Shown: piece by piece, positions 49,026 through 60,719 of the stretch
Layout of the letters: every line of letters starts with the position of its first letter
How positions within the stretch are numbered: position 1 is the stretch's first letter
The notes under the pieces: generated by a model
What the model saw: only the letters and a program-made list of their open reading frames with translations
Database searches by the model: none
Told to the model about the DNA's origin: nothing
Translations under genes and position numbers: made by a program
NCBI GenBank assembly: GCA_963576785.1
Contig: OY756143.1
Coordinates: forward strand, 62,001-126,000
DNA length: 64,000 nucleotides
Direction: 5' to 3'
DNA from: Chlorophyllum brunneum
Taxonomy: Eukaryota; Basidiomycota; Agaricomycetes; Agaricales; Agaricaceae

Positions 49026-49039
49026 GGGAGGCAAAGGAC

Positions 49040-49340
49040 AGCCGTCTCGTCAAAGAAGGACTCGTTTAAACCACCAAGCTGGTCCCCGATCTCCCTCAAC
49101 AGCGTTCCATGGAAAATCGTCAGTGGATTGGGTAGTTACGAGGTAGTGAGAAAGCAAAGGATGTATGGAAAGCAAGCTAATATGCTGCATATGCCTGGAG
49201 GGTCCACACCCAGGTGTCCGGTGGCGTCATCAGGTAACGGCTGGATCCGCGAGGGGCTCAGCGAGTCGAGGTGCCACAATTTCATACGTGGGAGGATTTT
49301 CCGGTCGCCGAACCAAAAGATAAGTGAATACATGCTTAGG
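49040..49340 (-). pseudogene. Fragment G2: kinase-family exons 1-2, opposite strand
   Basis: On the minus strand this matches exon 1 and exon 2 of the family (start near 49333, MYSLIFWFG; then a QLGGLNESFFDE-like stretch near 49050-49085). It meets fragment G tail to head, forming a broken chimera. Frames are interrupted. Confidence 0.6.
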
Positions 49341-49679
49341 TTCGGGTTCAGTGCAGTGGTGAAGGAAAGAGCACGATGTGCCAGGTTTTCACATATGTAT
49401 CCGGTCAGCTGATGTCATCTGGAATTCACCCATCACAACTCCAGTTCGGACTGGGGCACTCTCCCCCGTCTTCACTCATGTCGTGATGCTGATATTACCT
49501 TTGTGTTTACTACTCAGGTCCAGCGGGAACTCTCAATTGATGAACAAGAGGGTGGTAGTAGTGAAGTGACGGTCTTGGTCGATACAGGTATTACGGTATT
49601 TCGGGAGTATGTGGACAAACTTTGTGTGCATACAATACCAACATTACCAGCCGTGGTGTACATATACAGGGTCACATAA

Positions 49680-50575
49680 GAGATAGTCCAAATTTCGCCA
49701 TTGGGTTTCCTGAGACCAGTAAGTCATCCTCCTTCCTAATCTTCCAGTCACCTGCGGTCTGCGCAATAACCAGCTCTCCATTTAGATCTGGGGTAGGATA
49801 GCACACCTCCCCATCCCTTCCACTCTAATCAAAATCAACCAGAAGTGGCTTATCATCTTCGCCCAAAAGGATATTTACTTCACATAGATCACTGTGGGAG
49901 AGTCCTTGATTATGAAAACCACGGACAAGGTTCTCCAACTGGGCTGCAAACTCTTTTCGTGGTGTAGGAGTATCAGACCAGGTAATTGGGATGGCAGGAT
50001 CGAAGTATTCTATGGCTATACCCCGCCATCCACCAGGAAGAAGTCCAAGAGGATAGGGGGTGCAAAGATCCTAGCAATTGAAGTTCCCGATGCGATCAAA
50101 CATGCCTCCCTTTTGTTTTATCGGCGTCCAGAAAGGAGATTAAGAAATAACATACGCAACAAGGGTGAGGCGCACCAAACACGACAGCTAATTATCCACC
50201 TGGGGGTATATAACACGACAATGGGTCATTGCAGGTGTAACCCATAACCTTCCGTTGCAACAAGGAGTCGTCCACATTACCGAACCGATCCCCGAGAGTT
50301 TATGGTATTGCTAAACGGACACTGGTGATTGGATTGTATAACTACGGGGCTATGAGAAAGCGGAGGATATATGAAAACCGAGTTAACGTACCGCATATGC
50401 ATGGGCTCGATAGGGGTCCAACCCCCACGTTCAGTAGCGTCATCGAGCAATGACTGGATGTAGCTATTACCTGCGAGGGGATCGATGACTTGGGGATCGG
50501 TGACTTCATGTCCTAGGATCTTAGTCGCCGAATCAAGAGGTTAGTGGATTTATACTTGGGTTCAGGTGCAGACAT
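49680..50575 (-). pseudogene. Fragment H: internally deleted kinase-family gene
   Basis: Minus-strand remnant. Exons 1-2 lie near 50290-50575, and the start of exon 3 (MFDRI-like) near 50075-50100. This joins directly to kinase-like exon 4 sequence at 49690-50060 (FPGGW-like, VRGFHNQG, DFD-like). The nuclease-like segment is missing and frames are broken, with stops in the kinase part. Confidence 0.65.
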
Positions 50576-50935
50576 CGCAGCGGCGCAAAGGCAAGAGTCA
50601 ACAAATTATCCCTGAAAAGTCAAGAGCTTATGAGACAGATCAAACTGACGCATTCAAAACCGTGACTTCAGCGACTCAACAAAGACAAGTCCGTGCTCAT
50701 GAAAAGAACCACAATGAAGAAAATCTAATCCTGTTATCCACAGCACCTCAATACACCCAATATACAAGAGAAGAGGGTTGCAACCTATTTGCCAATGGCG
50801 TGAGGATCGGGATCGTTCCCCAAAAGCCTTTTCGTCGTCAAGAACAGTCACAGTTCTGTGCGAAGGGGAGTCACGAAATTACTATAGGAAAGCCAGAGTT
50901 TACATCATCAGTAGTACTCAGACAAAGGCTCATAC

Positions 50936-51204
50936 CTGCTCCAATGCAGCTCGAGTGAGAAAGGTTCGGTAACATTGGATACATTCACAATGAACATACG
51001 CCGTATTGAGATGCTGTTTCTCAATAAATGGTCCGTAATTTCAGGCGTGGCAGAGACTAACACCCACATCATCGAGCGCGCCTTGGAGTCGACAAAAGTC
51101 CTTTCGCACTCTTGACACTCATAAGTCCTGTGACACTTGGCTTGGTCATGCTCTTTTACAGTTTTCGCGGAGAAGAGATGCGAGGACAATCCATACTTTT
51201 CCAA
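50936..51204 (-). pseudogene. Truncated C2H2 zinc-finger paralogue
   Basis: Two spliceable pieces: YECQECERTFVDSKARSMMW, then after a short intron HLNTAYVHCECIQCYRTFLTRAALEQ. They align with the first exons of the zinc-finger gene at 51770-52598. Downstream of the next donor no further zinc-finger exon is found; the frame stops soon. Same strand and neighbour, so probably a broken tandem copy. Confidence 0.55.
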
Positions 51205-51769
51205 ATCATGGGAAAGGAACAGGGAGGGAGAGCTTCAGAGAGTTAGATTCGAGACGGGACCCTTATATGCAGTTACTCGTGTTTTGATCCCAGGAAGCTT
51301 CTCCACGGCTCCTCGAGACGGCACCGGCTGACCGGTGCTATGGACGCTACTACTGAACGGATCCATGTGTATCGCGTCGGTGTGTGCTAGTGTGTGCTAA
51401 TTGTACTCAGGGCATGTGACGAGAAGAGCGTGGCTAGTCCGATGTAACCTGTCTTGGTATGCTTAGCGCGCACAACAGCACGGAAGAGTAATAATGTCAA
51501 TCAAATTCAGACTCATCGGCATACTAGGTGACAAGGTAAGAAAGTGTATTTACATTTTAGAGCTTCGATTCGGAGGGGAGAGAAGAAGATATAAGTCAGG
51601 GTGAAGACACGGGAGTCATGAACCTCGGCGAAGCGACTAAAATCTAGTTCACAACTCCCGGGGCTTCAACCTGGCTCGAAGAACTAAGTATAAAGTGTAG
51701 GTTCGTCGTAGTTGTGTAACGGAAAAGATACCTACGATAAAGATGGTTTGCGCAATTGTGAGGTTCCCG

Positions 51770-52598
51770 TTAATACGTGAGCAACTTCGAAAAGCCTTCA
51801 ACCAGGCTTTCGAAGGGCCTCGTGACCTCCTTGAATCTAGCAATTCCGCAAGACTCGCTCTCGATATGTTGAACCAGTCCCGAGATGAGTTTGAATTCCG
51901 ACCCACAGTGAGGGCATCGGAACTCGAGATCATCATGGGTAGGCGAGTTGAGGTGTTGATTCAAGCGATCGAGTGTTTTGAAAGTGGCATGGCAGAGATA
52001 ACACTCGTAAGCATGACCGTTGAACGCTCGTTCGTTGGCAGAATAAGTAATAAGCCGGGTGGGCGGTTTCACTAGGCCTTCGATCCGTCGGGATATAGAG
52101 ATTTGAGGGATGATATTAAGCCTATGGATGGCAGCGGTAACTTGGTGACGATTAATTCGATGGCACCCAGATTCGATATGCATGGCAATTGCCGAAGGGG
52201 CCTTAAACCTATTAGGGCAGAATGGACACTTGAAGGCCCGGCCCCGGTGCACAGGAGATGTATTGTGCTAGGTGAAATGTCAACTGGTGGCTCAACGTAC
52301 AAGGCAAGAATAAACCTGAGCCAGAGCTCGTGGACTCGAGAAATCACGGGAGCAAACGAAACACCAGTTGTGGGCTGCACTGAAAGCGAGGTGCTGGCAA
52401 GTCGAGTACAAGTGAGACGTTGAGGTCACGGAGTCCTTCCCGAAGGCTAGTTCTTACATCGTTCAGCACATTCTGGTTAAAAAATAGCCTATCACAGTCT
52501 ATACACTCTGCAAGGGTATGTCCTTTGGCTCTCGAGTGTGACTGCACGGCAGCAGCAGTGATGAACCTGCGGTCACAATCGAGACACTCGTAGGACAT
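51770..52598 (-). CDS. C2H2 zinc-finger protein (HIESGCH/HIESESCG family)
   Basis: Three exons, 52598-52458, 52393-52316 and 52267-51770, give 238 residues. Finger-like units in order: CLDC...HSRAKGH, CIDC, CFVC (HNWCFVCSRDF), CPFC with HIESGCH, CYLC with HLNSPTH, and CPHC with HIESESCG. INRHQVTAAIH and NIIPQISISRRI lie between the fourth and fifth. I know this layout from many mushroom genomes as a large family of unknown role; nucleic-acid binding is likely but untested. The C-terminus ends FSKLLTY. A truncated paralogue lies about 570 bp downstream. Confidence 0.8.
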
Positions 52599-55080
52599 GG
52601 CGGGTAGAGGCGAGGAAAATGGAGTTATTATGGCATGGTGACTCAGGCTTATGTGTGGTGGAGCCTGGGAAGGTCACATGTCATACATGAGGCAACAATG
52701 CAGTGTCCTCCAACTCTCATCTCTCCAACGACGGAAGCTTTTTACTTGTCTCGCTGACGATTGTCACTTGGTGTCCATCCACCTTGCGGGCCGTATCTGG
52801 GGCACTGTAGCACGCACTTTTTCTCCTTTCCGTATCATTCCTTTAAAGACCATCCAACTACCTTCTTGTTGTTCACACCTTCTCCCTTCTGCCTCTTCTA
52901 ATGTTTCGCTTTCTATTGGCTAGTGTTTGTTTACTGTTATTGTATATCATATACGTAGCTGACGAGGTATTTGTTTGAAAAATCACCTGAGCTCCTGTAG
53001 TAGCGTAGTCAGCTCAATTTATATCATCATCATCACAAAAAGCATGCCGTTCCCCAATATGAATTTCTAAACCTGGATGAACTGCGATAAAATCAGAACG
53101 GTTCAGGATAATAGAAACTGAACAAGACCGCGTACCAGAAAGTGAGTCTAGATCAATGCAACGAGTATCAGGTGTTATTATTGTTTCGCAGTTCAAAAGG
53201 CATAGACTAAAGGTGCCAAATTCAAAGGGATGGTGCCAACACCGCCTCGATATAAGGGACTTGTCGTTGGGAGAGTCACCTGGGTACTTATGTAGGTGGG
53301 CCAGCCCATTGTCGGTGTGCCGAGTGGGGCACGCAGAGACGTACTCAGCTGCTCTCAAGCTACTGAGCGTCAGCGTGCGGCTCGAATACCTCCTGCTGGA
53401 CAAGAATATCCTGAATGTAGGGAGATGAGCTGGTTATACCATCAGTGCCCGTAGGATACTATACCTGTGGGTTACCCGTGCACAACCCTAGTTGTATCGC
53501 AAAGTGCGAGCTCGGTACCGAATTGAGACGAGCCCGTTGCTATACTGAGGCCGTGCCAGAGTCGTCGGTTTTCGCTTGTAGTCTAGATTACTATGAACAT
53601 GACGGAGGGAGGCGTGTCAGCAGGAACGGAGAAGATACAGGCTGGGAGTCAAGTATGACGAACCTGGTGTGTCTAAGTTCCAAACTACATATTATTTTCC
53701 CGAATCCGCCGCGGCCTACTGGATGCTATGCAGGCCAGTATTGGAATTTTTAATTATTCAGAACGGAGATCAGACCTGTCACTGCCACCTGATCACCATT
53801 AGGCTTGAATCCGCATGTTGGCTCCAGACGGTTCTGCTGTCCTAAAGTCATAAGGCCATTGGGTAAATATTCTTCGCACTCAGGACTTTGTTGACCGGAC
53901 ATTCTGGACTTCCGATACAAAGGGTCAAGGGCGGCGGTCTCAACACGCAGCAACCCAAACGGCCCACGTTAACGTAAACAACACATAGCATTTTGAACCT
54001 GCGAATAAATTTCCTTGCGTATGGACATGAGCTCTTTAGCTCCAGCTTTTTGGGACATACAATGGGACGGAGACACCACAGGAGTGAGCATCGTTATTTA
54101 ATTTAGACTGCCGATCCTTCGTTTCCCAAAAAAGATCCAAAGGAAGTTAGAACAAGTTTAAGCGACTGCTGCTGGGAGAGTTACTCTTCTAACGCTCACC
54201 GTGGATTTAGGATCGATAGCCAGAGTTTGACAACGAAATATTGTTCCTTTGTGTCTATCCTGAACCCATCGCGGACGACGAGGCCCAAAAACACAAGAGA
54301 CAGCACCAAATTTTATCCACGGAACAGCAACGTCCGACACGAGCGGATTTTCAGAGGCATTATACTTATTTCCTTAGTTGCCAACTCACTAGCTTCATAA
54401 TCGTGTCTCTAGAGCACACACAGAAAGGTCGAGGCCATCAAAAGCCTATCTTTGCCCTAATTCGGGACTCTGCTGAGACCGACCGCGAGTGCAAAAGATA
54501 TTGGCTTTCACGTTGAATGTCATTGGTAAAAGAGAAATGGCATCTCTTGTGCGTGAAATATATTTTTCATCTAAACGTAATGAACGGTCGAACTCTATAC
54601 CTCCATTGTATTTCCCCTTCAGCATTCCATTGCTACTGAGGCTACGTACATCGTGCCTGAAGTAGGCAATTATTTTACCGTGTGTGATGGATTTGATAGC
54701 TCGTTAGAGCTCCATTACTGTAATAAACGGCCCATTGCACCTCGGCAGAGTTCTGTTCATTGTGATTACATGATATGACCGACGTAGTGAACACTTGGTG
54801 TCTATGTTCTTCATGGCTTTACGGTCATAGGTCGAGAGCTGTTGAGGGAAAATGACCGCGTTTTCGAGACCCGAAGTCGTGGAGTTCGGATATTGAGACA
54901 CACAGGAACTTCTCCTCCAATGTTTTCAATCATCCAGGCCGGTGCTGTGGCCTTATTCCCTGCAGGCTGAACCGGTATAAAACACCACACCTGGCTGGTG
55001 TAGCAGCACACTCCCTCGAGCCTACATCACTAAGCCCATCGTCGTTCCCCAACAAAGAGTAAAGTTGACACATTTTAAGC
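52599..55080. other. Intergenic, no confident gene
   Basis: About 2.5 kb with short unsupported ORFs. A stretch near 52985-53010 (ctgtagtagcgtagtcagct) resembles the upstream region of kinase copy A (near 20725-20740, 40020-40045), so a small piece of that promoter region may have moved here. The end holds the promoter of the dsRNA-binding-like gene. Confidence 0.45.
54976..54982 (+). promoter_or_regulatory. TATA box of dsRNA-binding-like gene
   Basis: TATAAAA about 100 bp upstream of the ATG at 55081, with a C/A-rich leader between. Position fits a fungal core promoter. Confidence 0.45.
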
Positions 55081-55440
55081 ATGCCGGAAGAAAATGGTGC
55101 GGGTTCATCACTACCACTGCATCCTTATCTTACATACCGTCTAGGTTTCAGAAACAAGCTCAATACTGTTTGCAGTCAACAGAAATGGACCTTTCAAAAG
55201 GGTGATTGCACTCCTCATGGGCCCCAGAATGCAACTCAATGGGAAGGCGAAGTCTTTGGTGGGTGCTCCTCGTGGGTCATACTTATGGCCCGTATTTGAT
55301 TCTTCATAGTAAACGCCATTCCTTATAGAGGGAGAGGGTCATCTAAGGGAGCAGCCTGGGAGCAGGCAGCTAAAGCAGCCCTTGACGCTTTGAAGGCGAG
55401 ACACCCAGAGGCGATCCCTGATGACTTATACAAGGCTTGA
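55081..55440 (+). CDS. Single dsRNA-binding-domain-like protein
   Basis: Two exons, 55081-55258 and 55310-55440, give 102 residues in frame. It looks like a stand-alone dsRBD: N-terminal helix and strands (LTYRLGFRNKLNTVC, KWTFQKGD), a WEGEVFVNAIPYRGRGSS loop, and a C-terminal helix SKGAAWEQAAKAALDALKA matching the conserved SKxxAxxxAAxxAL pattern. The Lys of the KKxAK patch is partly replaced (SKGAAW), so RNA affinity is uncertain. Such small dsRBD proteins occur in mushrooms with unknown role. A kinase-family fragment lies 330 bp downstream. Confidence 0.65.
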
Positions 55441-55765
55441 GTGGCCACACCTTCACCGATAGCATTTTCTTGCCTACACTCTTCGAGTTCCGTATTTGTG
55501 CTTGTAGCCTATAACGAGTCAAATTCCTGTAGCCTACTTCTATCTCTTCTTGTAGCCATACTTTCGTGTTCAGAATATATTGCGATTTTTTGTACCGGTT
55601 TCCTATTCCACACTACCTGAAGAGAAAGGATCACCCTTATTCCGTACCTAAATCAGAACATCGGATACTTTTCACTATACCCCCGACGTTGACTGTCGGT
55701 TCTGACTACTCATCGTTGGTTTGGATCACGTACTACAACGGACACAAATAATATATGTCACCAAG

Positions 55766-55901
55766 GTGTTATCCTACCCCCAATCTGAACGGAGAATTGC
55801 TAGCTGGAAGGATCCTAGGTGACTGGAAGATTAGGAAGGGGGATGATATACGAGTGTTGCGGAATACGCTGGCGAAATTTGGACTCTCTCTTAGGACTTG
55901 A
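55766..55901 (+). pseudogene. Fragment I: kinase-family 3' end next to GST
   Basis: The last 45 codons or so of a kinase-family gene (YPTPNLNGELLAG to FGLSLRT and stop), with the shared 3' flank. The upstream part is gone. It lies tail to tail with the intact GST gene, mirroring copy A with its GST remnant at 17.7 kb. Confidence 0.85.
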
Positions 55902-56589
55902 TCCCGTTATACGTACGCGAGGTTCTGGCAATGTTGGTATCATGTACACATAAACATTTTATTGCAACATTTTTGGCTTGGGGTTGCGCTCTGCTCTAGT
56001 AGATAAATTGACATGAAACACATATATGTATCATGACCTCAATGAAATCCCATACGTCTTCTCAACCGTGCCTTGTGCCCTTCCAAAAAGACTTTGGGCT
56101 GGGCCTTCAGGAATAATGTGAGTAACGGCAGATAGTAAAACTCTATGATTGTAATTTCCTACAGAACATTAATAAGTAACACGAAACTTACATCGCGGTA
56201 TGCTTCTGCTTTGACGGAATTCATAAACACCAAATTTCTTCACGAGCGCTGTTGTCAAAATTTCTGACTTTGTCAGGACCCATAATGTTCCCCCATGAAT
56301 ACCCCTTCCCAACTTTGTCAGAACTCGAACTGCTTGCACGCACACACACACACACCCACACAAGTCTCACTTTCAACCCAATCTCAAAGGTGTTCAATCA
56401 AAATTATATATGTATCCGATGAAGCGGTTTGATCAAACAACACTCGTTTCTTCGTATTAGTCTCAAATCCCAAAGGTAACAAGTCTCAATTATTAGAATA
56501 ACTTTCCGTAATGTGTCAACCAATTGCATAGGCTTCATATAAAAGCTTGTAAAGCCAAAAACTCTGGTTTTATGATCTCGAGTGCTGAG

Positions 56590-56700
56590 TCAATGTTGAT
56601 GTACTTACTCGAATGGGAGTTTTTTCTTTCGTATAAAATTGCCGCGATGAGTTTGGCTGGGGGAAGATTGTGGCCAGTCGTAGAGTTTGAGAACTTTTTG
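56590..56700 (-). pseudogene. GST exon-1 remnant
   Basis: The minus strand matches the first exon of the intact GST: GTTCTCAAACTCTACGACTG at the start and CTCCCATTCGAGTA further on. The frame shifts after about 15 codons, so it reads VLKLYDWPQSS and then leaves the GST sequence. No later exons of this copy are found. Probably a relic of a tandem GST duplication. Confidence 0.7.
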
Positions 56701-57165
56701 TGAGTTGTCTATGATGGTTTTGGTAGGAGTAAGAACAGTAGTGGAGTTTGTTGGAGTCACCTTCCAGTGGATTTCGTTGATCAGCCACTCTCCTCCACAC
56801 TGTACCATATCTTTGGCCTTAGGGTTCATCTACTCACTTCCTCCTCGAGGATGGCGTTGACAGATGAACTACTCTAATGCGGGACAGCCGAGCACTGATT
56901 CCAGACATACGCTAGTCCAATCCACGAGTCCACGAACGCCGCTTAAACAAAAGATTCGTTGATCTCTCATTATCATCCATCCTGTCCCTCTCGCTCATAG
57001 TTAAAACAGTTAAACTCCCTCAGCTAAGGCTTTCATGCGGATTACGGACAGACTCAAAACCGTGCGCTCCCGAACTCTTCAAAACACACACATATGTATA
57101 AAACGGGTGTCCTGCACAGCGTCCAGTTCTGGCTGGCGTCAGAGCCAATCCCATAATTTCGAAAT

Positions 57166-58004
57166 TCAAGCATCAACATTAGCTACGCCATCCTTCACCT
57201 TCTGCCAAGACGCACGACTGGAAACTCTTTCAAACCACGCAGCGACGTTCGGTCTTTCCTGGAGAAGAGTGATTTGAGCTTTAGGGAATAATCCGAGGAC
57301 AGGGAGGTGATAAATGTCTGCAAGGGTGAGTTCCTAGGATGGCTTAAGAATTAGTACCAGTTTCGGTAAGTTGCGGAGAGAAGGTCTTTGGACGTACGTC
57401 ACCAGCGACATAATTCTGCTTCGAGAGAATCTGTTCGTAGACATCAAGCTTCCTGCCGAGTATCTCTGTAAGGACTTTGACTTTATTCAAGTCTGTTTCT
57501 CCTCCCCGGAGCCTGTGCATCGTCACTTTGATGATTAGAGTGGTGTACCAGGTGGTAAAACATGCTCGCCTCTTGAATATTATTTCACCAACCAAGGGAG
57601 TCCCATAACGATCGAAACTAAAAGCCTCGGCAGAAGCAGCTTGATCGAATAGAGCGCGTTTCTTTGGATCGGAGGGAATGAGTTTTGGTCCTTGGTTGTG
57701 ATGATTTTCTTCAAGGTACCGAGCAATCGCGCGACTCTCATATAGAATGAAACCATCGTCATCCTAGACATTAGGACACGTCCTTTTTAGTACGAGAATT
57801 GGGGAACATGCCAGCCTAGTGAATAATACTTACGATGACCGGAACCTGCCCAAAGGGCTGCATAGCCAAAAACTCGGGTGCTCGGTTCTCGTATGTCATC
57901 AGATCGATGTCAACGTATTCGAATGGGATTTGTTTTTCGTGTAGGACTGTTGCAACAAGTTTTGTGGAGGTACATTGTGTCCACCCGTAAAGTTTGAGAA
58001 CCAT
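57166..58004 (-). CDS. Glutathione S-transferase
   Basis: Conjugates glutathione to electrophiles, cytosolic detoxification. Three exons, 58004-57834, 57763-57398 and 57333-57166, give 234 residues, a normal length. The thioredoxin-like N-domain reads VLKLYGWTQCTSTKLVATVLHEK, with FGQVPVI (cis-Pro) and DDDGFILYESRAIARYL (the ES pair that holds the glutathione gamma-Glu). The helical C-domain has KLDVYEQILSKQNYVAGD, ELTLADIYHLP and a final NVAAWFERVSSRASWQKV. This pattern fits the fungal phi-like class. Residues around 100-140 are longer than usual and may hide a short unrecognised intron. Two broken GST pieces lie at 56.6 and 17.7 kb. Confidence 0.93.
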
Positions 58005-60022
58005 TTTCTTTTAAATACAAGAAATGCTCTGAGGTTCTGTGAACGGCGGCGAGCGGAAGTGGGGGGTATTTTGGGATAGGGACGGAACACACGAGGGGTT
58101 ACTTATACCGTGAACGGTGTATAAGAAGCACAGGGCGATGTTCATAGGGTTCTGGTGGCCGGGCGTTCCACCGCACAGTACTATCGTTTCGAACGTAAGT
58201 GTGTTTCCTTTGAGCTGATCATCATCACCTTGTTCAGAAGACGGGGCCGACTGCTCAGCACGGTGTCTCGCGGACTCGAAGGTCGATTGAGTCCTCGCAC
58301 CCCACACCTCTGACAGCAAACGACATATCTGTCAGCACGGTTCCCTTGATTTGAAAGCATGATGTAGGGGCTTACAAATGCACATGTCAAGCTGTGTTAC
58401 TTTGGCACGAGTGTAGTCGGATCTGAACGTTATCTGAACCGGCCGCCATGTTTTCTATTTTTAACGCCTGGTCCCAGTTGTTTTAGAGGAGCTTGGTAAG
58501 CATAATCAGTGGCGTGTCGGTGGAGAATAATCTTAGAGCATCCCTTCCGTTAAGCTCGATTATCCCGCATATCGGTTCTACGTGGCACGGAATTATCACC
58601 GTCGTACTCCCCTTGCAAATATGCATTCCGTCACCCACCAGGTACTGCGAGATCAAAAGATTAAGATCAAGTACACCTCACTCGGTTGAATCAGCCTCTG
58701 AGAAGATACTCCTTCAACATCGTTTGTTATACGGGGGTCCGGGGACGAATTCAACGTTCTGGCGAGCTTTTATTTTATGGGAATTTTATCCGCCAAAGGG
58801 AATCATCACCAAACTCATCCTCCGCGATACACGAATCGTCCGGACCACCGGGTCAGACGATCCGTACATGTTACAACTCTCCCCTGACGTGGTTCATTTG
58901 TGCTTTAACGAGGTATTTCTTGTTTCTTGCTTAGTTTCGCCGAGCTGAAATCCATGCCACTGAAAATCTATAGCTACCCTCTTTCCGTTGATAAAGATAC
59001 TTCGATGCCGAAGTTGCGGACACTCAGGTGCAGTCGTATAACTTGAATGTCCATTTCCAGACTAATTACCGTGTAACCTAGCGTCCCGAGTCCACAAAAC
59101 AAAAAGGCTAATATCGTTCTCGCACCCTCTGTCTAGCCATTTGAACTTGCAATGACACTGTCGCCGGTGCTCCAAGAGGACAGATCATTATGGCCTTTCG
59201 AGACAAGAGCGCCTACGGTAATGACCTAGGTCATGGACGCAGGAGTCGATTGGCGGGTCAAAGCATGTTCAATATGGATCGCCTCTCCGGATAACGTACC
59301 ATATGTCCATTCAGTCGTACTGGGAAAAGAGTAAACGAACCTCATATAACGTGCCTCTGGTCAAACCGAGTCTCTAGATCCTAGACTGACTGTTACCAAT
59401 AGTGCCACCGCGCAGGTACCCACATGGATTGACGTCACATATACACTCTGCCCAACCTCTTGAGCCAGACCATGTGCTCTAAGTTGTAAACGCCAAGAGG
59501 TCTCACCGTGGTCTTACTTTATTTCCTGGATCAAGAATACGTTCACCAACGTAACGGTTGATCGATAAACATCTGGACTTAGGACGTTAAGTGTACGCCA
59601 AGCGGATTGGAGTGGGCAGAACCTACGCAAGATGGGGTTGTAAATACAGGATTGACCCTAGCGACGGGCTTCATGCCCGTGAACGATGCCCTGTGCGAAG
59701 CTCTCTCTGTCAGTATTCCTGTGGTCTAAAGCAATTCTTGTTCTCTGTATATTGCGTTCAAGCTTTACCATTCAAGTTTAACGTCTGAATACGATATGAA
59801 CACGTAAATCTTGTGTCAAAAATGGACGGACCAAGCTTTGCAGCACACTACCAGTGACTCAGGGAGAACGGAGCCTTTCGAAGTGAACTTGAAAAGATTC
59901 TTGTCAAGTTGATCGGCGCAGTTCCTCAAATATATAAACCCCCAGTTGAAAAGTACATTCTCAACTTGCTTGACCGCTCATTTCATTACTCACTTCAACT
60001 TTCCAACTCAAGTGCTACGACG
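58005..60022. other. Intergenic, no confident gene
   Basis: A 151-codon plus-strand ORF at 58493-58948 shows no domain and no splice support. The rest has short ORFs. The last 100 bp hold the promoter of the beta-trefoil-like gene. Confidence 0.45.
59931..59937 (+). promoter_or_regulatory. TATA box of beta-trefoil-like gene 1
   Basis: TATATAA 86-92 bp upstream of the ATG at 60023, followed by a leader without other ATGs. Confidence 0.5.
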
Positions 60023-60719
60023 ATGTCTGGCTTGGTGAGTTGTACCACGCTTCACAAGACTACATGTTCCTGAAGTGATTGTTAGAACATTCCTGCTACA
60101 TTCCTGATTGCCAACCAGGGCGAGGTAGCGAGTAATCTACCTCAGGACGTCTGCACCAACATCACCTTTGATCAGGAAGGGGGAAGTCCCTTTGAGAAGG
60201 TGAGCCGCTAATTTAGTTGGGCAAGTGTTCTTTCGCTGAGGAAAAGAAAACACTTTAGTGGGCACTTAAGCCTCTTGAAGGATCCCTAAAAGGATATTAC
60301 GGTGTCTACAACGTTGATACTGGATACTGGGCTACTGCAGTCAGTGGCCAAGTTGTGAGTTAGATCTCCGCAGTCCCCTCGCTATTAAGGTTATAGTCCG
60401 TTTAGCTTGGATGCCGCGACTTTGACCCGACCAGCTGTGCCTTTTAATTACTCAAAGCTCAGAGTGCTGGCAGGTTTCTCGTGCGTCAAATTTACATCAG
60501 AATTGCAGGGCCGAGTAAGATTTAACCGTTTTTCCTAGGTGGTTTTGCGTGATTCTAGGATTATCTGGACGGTCAAACCAAGTGGCTCCATGAACGTCGT
60601 ATGTTTTCCAACTGCGCTACCATTGCGAGGAACTGACCATATATTTTTCCCCGGCCTAGCTTGGCCTTGGTCCTGCTATCGAACGTCCCGAAAACACCTT
60701 CGAGTTCCTGGATGCCTAA
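60023..60719 (+). pseudogene. Beta-trefoil-like small protein 1, with a stop codon
   Basis: Six exons by comparison with the neighbouring paralogue: 60023-60034, 60086-60199, 60259-60354, 60406-60480, 60539-60598, 60660-60719, about 138 codons. Repeated W..KP-type strands (WALKPLEGSLKGYYGVYN, IIWTVKPSGSMNV) and a short length suggest a beta-trefoil such as the cospin-type protease inhibitors or ricin-B-like lectins of mushrooms; I cannot choose between them. In exon 4 the codon at 60445-60447 is TAA where the paralogue has CAA (Gln). As read, the product stops after 87 residues. Everything after the stop is otherwise well kept, so the loss looks recent, or a sequencing or strain variant. Confidence 0.6.

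Larger units (their letters stand above)
55766..57360 (-). repeat. Segmental duplication, right copy (inverted match at 17690-18760)
   Basis: Carries the kinase fragment, the shared spacer and the GST 3' exon. The spacer holds a CA microsatellite at 56341-56356 and a GST exon-1 remnant not seen in the left copy. Confidence 0.75.

Noticed and set aside
50566..50958. 130-codon plus-strand ORF
   Set aside because: Overlaps the end of fragment H and the zinc-finger fragment on the other strand; composition is not coding-like.
58493..58948. 151-codon plus-strand ORF
   Set aside because: No domain, no intron pattern, no neighbour support.
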